Positions 54,401 to 64,000 of a DNA stretch of 64,000 nucleotides are shown here, one piece after another. The stretch comes from Perca fluviatilis (taxonomy: Eukaryota; Chordata; Actinopteri; Perciformes; Percidae). The position numbers and the translations under genes are program-made. The notes under the pieces are model-generated. The model saw nothing but the letters and a program-made list of their open reading frames with translations, did no database searches and was not told the origin of the DNA. Position 1 is the first letter of the stretch; every line of letters starts with the position of its first letter. The stretch is taken from positions 7,396,903 through 7,460,902 of the forward strand of contig NC_053112.1 in the NCBI RefSeq assembly GCF_010015445.1. The letters run 5' to 3'.

Positions 54401-57400
54401 ACAAGCTACAATGTGAGTTAATAGTGCAATTGTCCAGCTTGTATTTACCTTCACAAAAGTGCTCATTTTGCTGCTGACAGACTCAGATTAATATTCTAAG
54501 TCTCTGACAACATTATGGAAAGGATCCCTTCAGAGATAGAGCTTTAAAACCTCTTTGAGACCTTTCTGTTTAACCAGAAACAGCTCTGAAATCGCTAGCG
54601 CTAAACCCACCAGACTCCATTTAAAAAAACAATATTTTTAGCGTGTGTAGAGCCAGCATATTTTCACATGTAAATCAGTAAACTGTGTGTTTATTTCAAC
54701 TAAAACTTTGTTGTGATGGTTGGAAAAGTGGAAAGGCGACCCAAAACGGCTTTTCATAGTTTTATTTTGTTTCTGTCGATTTTGAATGAAGTGTATTTTA
54801 CGATGCTAAAATTACTGTTTATTAACATGGAGTCTGGTGGGTTTAACGAACGCAATTTTGCAGATGTTTTAGGTTTTAAAAAAAAGGATCTTAATCTTTA
54901 ACAGAAAGGTCGACCTTCCTTAAAAATCCTTTCCATAATGTTGTCAGACACTTAGAATATTCTAATAATAATAATATCTGAGTCTGTCAGCGGCAAAACA
55001 AGCACTTTTGTGAAGGCAAATGCAAGCTGGACAACTGTCCTATTAACTTACATTGTAGCTTGTTCCGCTGCTGCCGACTGCAGCGATCTTCCTTAACACT
55101 GGACCAATGTCTAAGATTGTTGTTCCCATCAGTCACTTAGACACAAAAACACAGGAAAATAGGCTCCAAGTTGAAAAAAAACAGTAGTTACCCTTTAAGA
55201 CAGGTTAAATGCATTGATTAAAAAGTCACTACATTGTACCGTGTATACGTGAGGAATTAAGAATAAAGTTTTATTTATTTCTCTAAAAACTTGTCAGGCA
55301 GACCTTTGCGCTGCAGGTACGGCCGCGTGGCTTTGAGGACGGACAGGAAGATGGAGAGCAGCTCCACCAGGTCTCCGGTCACGTGACACGCCGTCGCCTC
55401 GTGGTACATCATGTGCAGAGTGTTGAAGGACTGCAGGGGACAGACGGACAGGGACAGTCTTATTATTCACATCGACAACAGGAGGGAGACACGATAGGTT
55501 TCCCCTCAATTATTACAAAAAAACATAACTAACTTTTAATTTGATATATATGTTTATTTGTGTGCATATATTTTGTTAATAATGAATACAACTGATAAAA
55601 GCAAAGTCCAAAGTAAAAATGTATTTCTTTAGGTCTCTTTTTGTCTGTGTTTTTTGGTTGTATATGTCTTGTTATTTTGAATACTAAAGTTGGTCTGAAA
55701 TTTGATTCTTTTCTGTCTGATGTAAAGAGGAGCTCCAGATCCAGATCCAGATGCGGGTCCTACCTCAGTCATGAGGATGAGTCCCCTGTTGAAGACCACC
55801 AGCAGTCGGTCCTCATCGTTCTCCAGCAGAACCCTGAAGGCACTGAGAGGAACAACAAAGCCACGAGTTAGGACCTGGACATTAGAAGCTCCTGAAGGCA
55901 GATGTTAGTGGGGTTTCCATCAACTGATTTTTATGAGCATTTTGAAGAATCGCATTAGAAAATGTTAATGGAAATGGCAAAATTCAAAAAAACATCATCA
56001 AATTTGCAAAAAAAGAGAGATTTCACAGTTCAGTGACTGTGTGCGTGTCTATATAGGTGTGTGTGTGCGTGTGTGTGCGTGTGCGCGCGAGTGACTGTGT
56101 ACGTTTGTGTGTGTGTGCGCGCATGTGTGTGTGCGCTGACCTGATGAGCGTGGTCCAGCAGGAGCGGCCGTCCAGGCAGCGCAGGTAGCAGCTGATGGTG
56201 GTTTTCTTGAACTGCTTGACGTCCTCGAGCTCTTCCTCTCTCATGTCGGCTCGCTGTGCCACAAACAGCTGCATCAGGTTGAACAGCTCCTCCACCGCCT
56301 GCAGGGGGCAGCAACACACACACACACACACACAACACACACACACACACAATCTATCATTGTCATCAAATGTATTGGTTTGTTACAATGTGGTGGACTC
56401 AGGTAAGACCAAAGAAAGCAATCCAGCATTTTCCGCAGGGCTGTGTGCGGCAGTGAGAGTGTCCATTAAATGTGCGACGTCCTGTTCTTTAACCAGCAAA
56501 CAAAGCACAAGTAGACCTCATATTTAACAATCATTGTTTCCCGTCAGATCATTTATAGATCCACATTTTCTGTCCATATTCATAAACAGGATATAAAACA
56601 TTACCAACATGCTAAAACTAAAATAACTAACCAATCAAATGCAGCGTCTGACGCCAGCTCTATCAACACAACTATCCTAAAAACCAAACTTCTGCTGAAT
56701 CTGATGTGCGAAGAGCTGGGGCTCACCCCGGGGTACTGGCTGGCGTGCGGCGTCAGGTTCTTGAAGGCCCACTGGATGTTCTGGTGCGAGGCGAGCTGGC
56801 GGGTGAAGGCGGGCGACTGCTCGCAGCACATGCGCAGGATGCCGTAGTAGGCGGGCAGCATGCCGCGGTTGAAGAGCACCACCTCCTGGTCGTCGTGGTC
56901 GGCCAGGATGTAGTTGAAGGCGATGTTCTTGGTCACCACGGGGTTCTGCACCACCAGGCGCACGTTCTCCGGGCAGTCCACGCACATGTTGTACCAGAAG
57001 GACAGCAGCGCCTGCTTGTTGTGGTTGGTGGCGATGGCCGGCTCCGACAGTTTGGGCTGGAGGGGAAGGACAGCGAGACCAGAGACGGCGGTTTATAGAC
57101 CGGGTACACACAGGCTCTGAGAGTTACATGTAAGACTGTTTTTTTTTTTTTTTTAAACGTTGAACATAATCCCCAGTAAGAGATGGAGATGGTGTTGTGG
57201 GCGGGACATGAAGTCAGACTCCGTGGTGAGAGAAACCGGAGCAGAGGGACAGACAGAGCTGGAGCCGAGCCAAAGTAGAACACTCTTTAATTCATTCACT
57301 TTATCGGTTATAAATAAAGAAAGAAATAAACACAGATACAGATAATCTGTAAACTGCCAAAAAAAAAACTGGGGTCCCCATAGGGGTACTTTGGAGGACT

Positions 57401-60400
57401 GTAGGGGGTATGTGGAGGACTGCAGGGGGTACGTGTCCCCATAGGGGTACTTTGGAGGACTGCAGGGGGTATGTGTCCCCCTTGGGATACTTTGGAGGAC
57501 TGTAGGGGGTATGTGTCCCCCTAGGGGTACTTTGGAGGACTGCAGGGGGTATGTGTCCCCCTTGGGATACTTTGGAGGACTGTAGGGGGTACGTGTCCCC
57601 CCTAGGGGTAGTTTGGAGGACTGCAGGGGGTACGTGTCCCCATAGGGGTACTTTGGAGGACTGCAGGGGGTACGTGTCCCCCAAGGGATACTTTGGAGGA
57701 CTGTAGGGGGTACGTGTCCCCCTAGGGGTACTTTGGAGGACTGCAGGGGGTATGTGTCCCCCTAGGGGTACTTTGGAGGACTGTAGGGGGTACGTGTCCC
57801 CCTAGGGGTACTTTGGAGGACTGTAGGGGGTATGTGTCCCCCTAGGGGTACTTTGGAGGACTATAGGGGGTATGTGTCTTCCGGGGGGGCCTTTGGCGCA
57901 GGACTGCAGGGGGTATGTGTCCCCCTAGGGGTACTTTGGAGGACTGTAGGGGGTACGTGTCCCCCTAGGGGTACTTTGGAGGACTGCAGGGGGTATGTGT
58001 CCCCCTAGGGGTACTTTGGAGGACTGTAGGGGGTATGTGTCCCCCTAGGGGTACTTTGGAGGACTGTAGGGGGTATGTGTCCCCCTAGGGGTACTTTGGA
58101 GGACTATAGGGGGTATGTGTCCCCCTAGGGGTACTTTGGAGGACTGCAGGGGGTATGTGTCCCCCTTAGGGGTACTTTGGAGGACTGTAGGGGGTACGTG
58201 TCCCCCTAGGGGTACTTTGGAGGACTGCAGGGGGTATGTGTCCCCCCTAGGGGTAGTTTGGAGGACTGTAGGGGGTATGTGTCCCCCTACGGGTACTTTG
58301 GAGGACTGCAGGGGGTATGTGTCCCCCCTAGGGGTAGTTTGGAGGACTGTAGGGGGTACGTGTCCCCCTAGGGGTACTTTGGAGGACTGTAGGGGGTACG
58401 TGTCCCCCTAGGGATACTCTGGAGGACTGCAGGGGGTACGTGTCCCCCTAGGGATACTCTGGAGGACTGCAGGGGGTACGTGACATTTTTTGCAACATGT
58501 TTTTCAGTAACAAGGCTGTAGCTACTTCTTTTGCTTTCTTTTTTTCCTCCAAGTTTTGGTCGCCTGTTTTTGAAGTTTGTCACCTTATTTTGAAAGTTTT
58601 GTCGTTAGTTTTGACCTGTTCTTGCCTTTCTTCATTACTTTTTTCTACGGTCTTTTTTTCTTCAAAGTTTTTGTCACTTTTTCAATGTTTTTTTTTCCTG
58701 CTTTTTTCAATGGTTTTGCCAATTTTTCCGAAGTTTGTCGCTTATTTGAAATTTTTTTGTCTCTTTTGTCGCCCTAGTGTTGCCTTCCTTCTTTCTACTG
58801 TTTTTTTTTCCTAAGTTTTTGTTACTTTTTTCGACCTATTCTTGCCTTCCTTCCTTCTTTCTACCGTCTTTTTCCAAGTTTTTGTCTCCTTTTCTCATCA
58901 GCATCTAAATGTTTTCCAGGTCCAAGGCTGTTGTTTAGTAAACCTATCGCTGACATCGCTGTATTCTTCCTTGGTATTCTACCAAAAATTATTCGCGCTG
59001 GTTAGGGGGTACATGGCTTAAAAAAACTGTTCAAAGGGGGAACTTTATTGAAAAAAGCTTGAGAACCACTGCTATAAGGAGTACACAATTACTTGTAAAA
59101 AGCTAGGATCAAACAGAAGTCTTCAGCCTCAGTTTAAAAGAACAGAGTTGCAGCGGACCTGCAGTTTTCTGGGAACTGCAACTTAACAGATTAAGCAGCA
59201 TAAACAAGCATACAGAAAAACTAAAAAATAGGTTTATAATGACAGAAAAAGACCACACCGGTCAGAAGGGTAAATGACTGTACCTGGAAGAGGTTCCAGA
59301 GGTCCATGAAGTACCCGGAGAACATGAGTTTCTCCGTCTTGGAGATGAGGCAGTACGTCATGAAGCTGAAGTACTGCACCAGCTTGGTGGTGCCGTGAAC
59401 GCTGGCGTCCACGTACAGCTTGGCGCGTCCCAGCAGCCCCAGCAGCAGGTTGTACACCTGGTGGAGGACCACGGTGGTGTCGGGCGACAGCGGCAGCTCG
59501 CGGGTCGGCAGGTGGAGGGAGCGCGTGGAGCGGAACATCTGGCGGAAAGAGTTGCTGGGGATGAGCGAGACCAGGAGGTACGCCGCCGCTGCAGGGAGGA
59601 GAGACAGCTTCAGCTTCACGGTCTGTTATTAATGACTTATTCTTCTATTTGGAGCTGCACAGACTAATCGATAAGTTAAAGTTTTTTTTTTGTTTTTTTT
59701 TGATTGATTTATTAGACAGTAACAGAAATAAATGCATAACAAAATGCCAACACAGTGACATTGTACATTTATCTACCGTTGTTTTCAACCTGGAGCCTAT
59801 TTCCCTTTGTTTTTGTGTCTAAGTCAAGGATGCACCGAATCCAGGATTCAACTTCGGCCGAATATTGGGCTTTTTGACGGGGGTTCAGTTTCTGCCGAAC
59901 CTTAGAATGTTTTTCCACCAAACCGGAACCTACGCTTGCACTACGCATGCTACGCTGGTCGCTGTAATGACGGTGCCGTTGATTACGGGAAGGTGTTTAC
60001 GTAGGTGGAGCGTTCAATGCAGTAGGCTGTGAGAAAGTGGAAATGGAACTGGTGAGCAGAAAACGTGTTTGTTTGGCAGTACTTTCAGTCAAAAGAAGAC
60101 CATTCAAGTCCAGCTACATGTTCAATCTGTTCAATGCTGATTGGTCTCGAGGTGGCGAGGACCCTAAACTATACACAACATGGCCGCTTTTCAAATTCTG
60201 GTATGAAACATCCCCAAGAATACGAGTTGTGCATGAAGGAATCTCCAGACAGCAGCCAGAATGCAGCAACTTCAGGTACGGCAAAGGAAGGACCGTCCCT
60301 GTTGACTTCATTCATGGGTTTACTGTGTTCATGGACTGAGGACTGGAGGAGGATTCGGTATTCGGTTTTCAGATTCAGCCGAATCTTAATTAACCAGTGG

Positions 60401-63400
60401 ATTCGGTATTCGGCCGAACCCCAAAAATCTGGATGCGGTGCATCCTTCGTTCAAGTGACAGATGGGAACAATAATCTCTGACATTGGTCCAGTACTAAGC
60501 GAGATCGCTGCAGTCTGCAGCAGAGAAACAAGCTACAATGGACGTTAATAGGACAGTTGTCCAGCTTGTATTTACCTTCACAAAAGTGCTTGTGTTGCTG
60601 CTGACAGGCTCAGATTAATTAATTAATTATTATATTAATTCTAAGTGTCTGACAACATTATGAAAGGATCCCTTCAGAGATAGACCTTTAAAACCTCTTT
60701 AAGACCTTTCTGTTTAACCAGAAACAGCTCTGAAGTCGTGACCTCTCTGTTGAAGACTCTGTTTTTTTTTTAAAAAGGAAAAACTTCTGAGAACTTGAGT
60801 TCGCTAAACTCCACCCGATCAAGAAAACAATCTCCAGGTTAATGGGCGATAAAAACAATCAGTCAGTGGCGGCCCTACTTACATGTGCGGACTCGGGGGT
60901 AGTTGTGTGCCAGCAGGAAGCGTTCCACCCAGTTCTCCATGTTCTGCAGCACCCAGCTGTGGGCCAGTTTGTTCCGGGGAGTCTGGACCGCCAGCCAGTC
61001 CAGACACTGGGACGGGTTATACTCGATCACCTGACGGGAAGAACACAAACACACGTGAAGACACACAGACGAAAACAAAGACACCACTTAGTTTCTTCAT
61101 TAATGATAGATGTGTTTGGGGCGTAACATGCAATCAACCAATCAGAGATCATCTCCCATTCCCTTTAAAAGCCAGGCATGTTTGGACCTTGGAGCATTGC
61201 TGTTATGATGGAGGATTTGCACCGTAATATTTTTATTTGTAATATTCTGCATGTGTGTATGCTGCTGTGCGTCCCTGTGTGTGTAACAAGCATAGTGTGC
61301 GTGCGCAGTGTATAAGCCTATAGGAGCATTTTACTAATGCTCTGTTAAAATAACAATGAAATGCTGCGTTATTGACTTTAGACCAGGTTTTTGTTGGTCA
61401 ATGGTGCGATCACTTCACGCTGCCTCAAGATAGCAATATGCCCAGAATGCAACTCCCTGTAAGACCAGCACGCCCAGAATGCACCTGAACACAACTCCCT
61501 GTAAGACCAGCACGCCCAGAATGCACCTGAACACAACTCCCTGCAAGACCAGCACGCCCATGGGCGCAAAGATGGACGAAGGTGCATTTGCTATTTAAAC
61601 AACGTGGGCGCTGGACGGTCTTAAAGTAGCAAAGACACTTGCGTCAGGCTTTGCGCCGCGCTGCGCCGGGTGCAACATAGGACCCTTGGTGCGGTTCGAG
61701 GTGGGATCACGTTCTCGCCACGCCTGGGTACACTTGTTTGGGCTGCTTTTGGTGCGCATCCGATTGCGATAGCTGCATCCACACCTGTCCAAACGAACCG
61801 CACCGAGGGGGGAAACCAACTCTAGTGCGACTTGACCAAACTAAACGAGCAGGGTATGAAGTATTTTACCTCCCAGATCCTCTGGAGGATGTAGGAGGCG
61901 AAGGAGGGCATCCCCGGTGGGCCGCCCGCAAACTCCATCAACATCGTCAGCAGCTTGAAGAAAGGATTGGCAGCCTGATGGAGAAAAAGAAAACGGTTGT
62001 TAAGGTACCTCTTATTAATTAATTCATCCAACCTTTACTTATCCTCGAGAGATCACTGAGGGGGACCCTTATTCATGTCATCGAGTCAGATTACAAAGAC
62101 AAATACAGAACAACACAAAGTACAATCATAAGAAATATAGAAAGACAAAACATTCAGAATTGGAAAAAAGATTTGATAAATAAATTAGGAAAATAAAGAT
62201 GCAAAAGAAAATACAAGTTCAAGTAGAAACAAGTAGATCTTAGAGGATCTAGTGTCAGACTTCGAATTATGACAGATGGATTCAAAACAACAAATCTATC
62301 TGCACGGCTCTGTGCTGTGTTTTTAATGAATGAAGCTGATGAGTAACCCGCTCACCTCAGGAGTCAGCTTAGCGATGGAGGTGAAGAGCATCGACACAAT
62401 CTGTAGTCAGGAGGAGAGAGTTACACATCCAGTATTAGAACAACCACATGTACTGCTTGCTGCAAATACTGCTCTTTGTGCGGAGTTAAAAAAAACAAAT
62501 CTGACATTTAAAAGCTGATGTTTTAAAATGCCAAACATTCAAAGTCTGTTGGAAGTTCAAGAGAAACATATCTGTATACTTTTATCAGGCAGAAAAAACA
62601 GAAACCCATCCAGAAATGAACAAATAAATACACTGCAACGATACAAGTTAACAGAGCAGCAGATTTTTCTATTCACACAGTTTTCACTTAAAAGTTATCC
62701 TTGAGAAGGATAACATTACATCCATTACCTCTTTTCCTTTTTTAAATATATATTAGACACTAGGGCTGTGTATTGGTAAGAATCTGGCGATACGATACGT
62801 ATCACAATACATGGGTCACGATTCAATATATTGCAATATATTTCGATACTGTGCGTAAGGCGTTATATTGGGATTTTTTTTTTAAGTATAATTTTAGAAA
62901 AACTAATATTTAAAAAAAAGACATGATGTCAAAGAAGTTTACTTTAGGTAAACAATTCAGTACACAGAAAATCAAACAGCCAGTTTGGGATTGTGGTTCC
63001 CAGGTTCTTAGTGAGCTAATGTTGATATGCCAAAGTAGGTCAAAGTTCAGCCATAGCTAAAAAGTCAGGCACTGCTAGGCCCCGTTAGGCAAGGACACTA
63101 GTGGGGCGTCCCAGTATAGCCATTTAGCATTAGGGGGTCTGATCAGGGTTAGGGGAACCACTGTCTTACAGGAATATTTCTGAACGTCAAGTGTATCGAT
63201 TTTTTCTTACACCCCTATTAGACACATCTACAGAGATCAGTTTGATATGTTATACTATATTCTCAGAAGGGCAAAGCACTGCTACCTGGGCAGAGTGATT
63301 ATTACTCCAACTCTGAGTGGACACCAGGCTTATCTAACTCTGGGGGATACGGTGAATAAGATAAAGTCCCAATAAGTCGGCTTGTTCCTTTAAAGGTAGC

Positions 63401-64000
63401 AACCGTATTGCTAGCAAAACAGCATCGGCATCAAGGTCCTAAATCGAAAGGGATGAGTTTATGAAGACATGATAAAGGCTGCAGAAATCGTGCACCTCCG
63501 ACAAGCAACTGGCTTTTGCCAACATCATCCTGACGAGAATTTGGGCCCTTCTGGAGTGGTTTTACTGGTCCCCGCTCACTTGAGATCAAATTTGGCCGTA
63601 AACTAAAATGCGTTAGACACCCCTGGGGTAGAGGTTATCATTTAAATCCGATGAAAACATCCCCATCGTGTGGTGTTCTGCGTGTCCTGTACGTGATGAA
63701 CCTACGTGCTCGGCCAGGCGGTTGTTATAGCGACAGAGGCTGAAGATGAGGTTGCAGGTCTGCCTGATGTTGATGCCGTCTCGGATGTGCTGGAAGAGGA
63801 AGGGGAAGCCCTTCCCTCCGGTCAGCGCCGCCATGTCGCTCTGAGACAGAGTCAGGTGTCTGGGGGGGGGGAGAGAGAGAGAAAAGCACACCGTGTGAAC
63901 TCGCGCGGCGTTAGGAAGAGAACATTTGGTTTGATGGTTATCTACGAACGTGGAGTCGTACCGCTCGGAGCGAGACTGCTCCACCAGCAGCGCGATCAGG
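44490..64000 (-). CDS. usp34: Ubiquitin carboxyl-terminal hydrolase 34, C-terminal 19 exons (5' part outside window)
   Basis: USP34 is a very large cysteine deubiquitinase linked to Wnt/axin turnover and genome maintenance. Nineteen exons, in transcript order: 64000-63962, 63859-63706, 62400-62356, 61974-61870, 61030-60883, 59588-59284, 57056-56727, 56298-56141, 55842-55764, 55430-55304, 53985-53878, 52743-52639, 51332-51208, 50706-50583, 50436-50357, 48394-48254, 47340-47200, 47087-46931, 45295-44490. Every junction keeps frame, giving 1091 residues to the stop at 44492-44490. Segments such as [65 protein letters not shown] and [16 protein letters not shown] match my recollection of vertebrate USP34, not USP9X or USP24. 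The catalytic C19 domain lies upstream, outside this window. All splice sites are GT-AG except a GC donor after 51208. Confidence 0.92.
45296..45845. repeat. Long (CA)n/(CAGA)n tract in the last usp34 intron
   Basis: About 550 bp of CA, CAGA and CAGACACA repeats start immediately at the acceptor of the last usp34 exon. On the transcribed strand this is a GT/CT tract directly before ag, so it supplies the polypyrimidine region. Confidence 0.95.
45884..46090 (-). mobile_element. LINE 3'-end fragment inserted in another repeat
   Basis: The plus strand reads tccactttatttatatagcac...ccaaagtgctgcac, and it is bounded by halves of the repeat seen intact at 10750-10855 (cttcatgtagttcta / actggaacatagggtcag). 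Confidence 0.6.
46155..46806. mobile_element. TTAA-flanked element with long terminal inverted repeats
   Basis: It begins TTAAAAGGTATAGTGGAGGA and ends, inversely, TCCTCCACAATACCTTTAA. Both ends are TTAA. It has no coding capacity and lies in the last usp34 intron. Confidence 0.8.
47341..48070. other. usp34 intron: (CAGA)n microsatellite and hAT-like remnant
   Basis: A (CAGA)/(CA) run lies at 47345-47483. The region 47487-48000 begins agggctgggtttaaaac and includes paired 'aatcgatt' and 'aaatcgatatgg' motifs, as in degraded hAT elements. There are no clear ends. Confidence 0.4.
48654..49380. mobile_element. TTAA-flanked element, reverse-oriented relative of the 8893 family
   Basis: It begins TTAAAGCACCCATATTCTGC and ends CATAATATGGGCACTTTAA. 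The inner block (cattttcaggttcataact...caccatattgttgttgtac) is the reverse complement of that in 8893-9821. It lacks the 58-bp repeat. It has an inner palindrome gttagccggctagc at about 49085-49125. Confidence 0.75.
49381..49563 (-). mobile_element. tRNA-derived SINE (family 2), nearly full length
   Basis: The minus strand starts GGGGCGCCCGGATGGCTCAC, with box A-like TGGCTCACCTGGTTGAGCA and box B-like GTGTTCAATTCCAAC, followed by ctgcagccctttgctgcatg and a CT-rich stretch. It abuts the TTAA element directly. Confidence 0.75.
49811..50295. mobile_element. hAT-like element with 42-bp tandem repeats
   Basis: It begins ggtttgcacgatattgac and ends with the rough inverse (tgtatcatgcaacccc). Four units of 42 bp (GGTACGCTCCATAGGGTTTG...) lie at about 49915-50070. 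It resembles the 'tgcacgatat' family at 25542-26076. Confidence 0.6.
50357..57056 (-). CDS. usp34: usp34 exons 7-15 of this window: most conserved C-terminal core
   Basis: The exons are 57056-56727 (330 bp, 110 codons, phase 0), 56298-56141, 55842-55764, 55430-55304, 53985-53878, 52743-52639, 51332-51208, 50706-50583 and 50436-50357. The protein is dense in conserved stretches: [97 protein letters not shown] and [16 protein letters not shown]. The donor after 51208 reads AAG|gcgccc and not gt. The acceptors of 50706 and 50436 have (CT)n microsatellites as polypyrimidine tracts. Confidence 0.93.
50438..50505. repeat. (GA)n microsatellite at a usp34 acceptor
   Basis: On the transcribed strand this is (CT)n ending in ctcag, the acceptor of exon 50436-50357. 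Confidence 0.95.
50709..50798. repeat. (GA)n(CA)n microsatellite at a usp34 acceptor
   Basis: On the transcribed strand, (GT)n(CT)n ends in ctcag, the acceptor of exon 50706-50583. Confidence 0.95.
51340..51408. repeat. (CA)n microsatellite at a usp34 acceptor
   Basis: On the transcribed strand, (GT)n followed by cctcag, the acceptor of exon 51332-51208. Confidence 0.95.
51488..52590. mobile_element. hAT-like remnants
   Basis: The left end 'cagtgatgggagcaacgcgttac' is a common fish hAT terminus. At about 52495-52585 'gattaatcgagat...caactgacagccctag' is the end of a different hAT family. There are no intact element ends or coding sequence. Confidence 0.45.
52985..53770. other. usp34 intron with dispersed-repeat traces
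   Basis: It contains 'tagggctgctcgattatgg' near 52996, a terminus typical of hAT-type fish repeats, and an A/T-rich remainder with no supported gene. Confidence 0.35.
54262..55200. mobile_element. Palindromic fold-back element, arms of about 280 bp
   Basis: The left arm (from GTAACTACTGTTTTTTTTCT) and right arm (to its inverse acagtagttacccttta) pair over about 280 bp each. Shared blocks include gacattggtccagtgttaag and gcttgtatttaccttcacaa. The centre (about 54560-54960) contains gctagcgctaaac, found alone at 28165. Further copies are at 4245-7203 and 59775-60770. No protein is encoded. Confidence 0.8.
57370..58480. repeat. 40-bp minisatellite, about 27 copies
   Basis: The unit is GGAGGACTGTAGGGGGTATG + TGTCCCCCTAGGGGTACTTT. 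Each unit contains the palindrome CCCCTAGGGG. It lies in the usp34 intron between exons 59284 and 57056. The period is not divisible by three, so frames shift from unit to unit. Confidence 0.95.
59284..64000 (-). CDS. usp34: usp34 exons 1-6 of this window: conserved helical scaffold
   Basis: The exons are 64000-63962 (partial), 63859-63706, 62400-62356, 61974-61870, 61030-60883 and 59588-59284. They encode conserved segments with the flavour of alpha-helical repeats ([66 protein letters not shown]). The 45-bp exon 62400-62356 (15 codons) is very small. The acceptor of 63859 is a poly-C run followed by ag. The introns hold a hAT-like element (62.8-63.2 kb), a short tandem repeat (61.4 kb) and a nested hAT (59.8-60.4 kb). 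Confidence 0.93.
59775..60770. mobile_element. Fold-back element copy, interrupted by hAT
   Basis: The left 'aacctggagcctatttcccttt' and right part (ctctgacattggtccagtact...gaaacagctctgaa) match the left arm and centre of 54262-55200. It is cut by 59825-60448. Confidence 0.7.
59825..60448. mobile_element. hAT-type element nested in a fold-back element
   Basis: The ends are CAAGGATGCACCGAATCC and its inverse GGATGCGGTGCATCCTTC. The flanks GTCTAAGT (59817-59824) and GTTCAAGT (60449-60456) match at 6 of 8 bases. The interior has repeated 'attcggccgaa' motifs near both ends. Confidence 0.7.
61441..61560. repeat. 45-bp tandem repeat, about 3 units
   Basis: The unit contains CTGTAAGACCAGCACGCCCA, gaatgcacctgaacacaact. 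It is in a usp34 intron. Downstream to 61840 is GC-rich DNA that looks like part of another dispersed element, with no gene. Confidence 0.75.
62763..63220. mobile_element. hAT-like element remnant
   Basis: It starts tagggctgtgtattggtaag with gatacgatacg nearby and ends with the loose inverse (gtatcgattttttcttacacccct). It is in a usp34 intron. The ends are diverged and no duplication is readable. Confidence 0.5.

Noticed and set aside
44490..64000. USP24 or USP9X as the minus-strand gene
   Set aside because: Tail motifs ([35 protein letters not shown]) and the continuous match over 19 exons fit USP34.

Overview
This is vertebrate genomic DNA, almost certainly from a ray-finned (probably percomorph) fish. 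The coding sequence is split into small GT-AG exons. The introns hold abundant (CA)n/(GA)n microsatellites, tRNA-derived SINEs, non-LTR retrotransposon pieces, and many small hAT-like, Tc1-like and TTAA-flanked non-autonomous DNA transposons of the kind common in teleosts. No prokaryotic operons, CRISPR arrays, rRNA genes or intact tRNA genes were seen.

The window holds two convergent genes. (1) Plus strand, 1..39728: 29 exons of a large single-pass cadherin-related protein. I read 1580 residues, entering in the first visible extracellular cadherin (EC) repeat. There are 13 EC repeats, a membrane-adjacent region, one transmembrane helix and an 87-residue tail ending in a class I PDZ-ligand sequence (T-S-L). 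(2) Minus strand, 64000..44490: the last 19 exons (1091 residues) of the giant deubiquitinase USP34. The protease domain lies outside the window; what is here is the helical C-terminal region and a low-complexity Ser/Glu-rich tail. The two stop codons are about 4.8 kb apart, tail to tail. There is no evidence that the genes work together.

Reading frame and intron phase agree across every junction, so the exon models are well supported. One exception to GT-AG is a GC donor in usp34 next to a poly-C run.

The rest is intronic or intergenic mobile and repeat DNA. Main blocks: a 2.5-kb inverted-repeat element with a 29-bp minisatellite (4.66-7.17 kb); a broken LINE reverse transcriptase (12.1-13.45 kb, minus); an AT-rich array (20.1-21.56 kb); nested hAT/TTAA/SINE insertions (22.4-27.2 kb and 28.9-35.6 kb); a 33-bp array of over 40 copies (37.77-39.2 kb); a 62-bp array in the cadherin 3' UTR; CA-type arrays (41.7 and 45.3-45.85 kb); and a 40-bp array (57.37-58.48 kb).

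The most useful observations are: the two cadherin linkers where both halves of the calcium site are lost together; a near-perfect 65-bp-arm hairpin flanked by 17-bp direct repeats; minisatellites repeatedly sitting inside non-autonomous DNA transposons; several nested insertions with readable target-site duplications; and the usp34 GC donor. I found no convincing new gene system.
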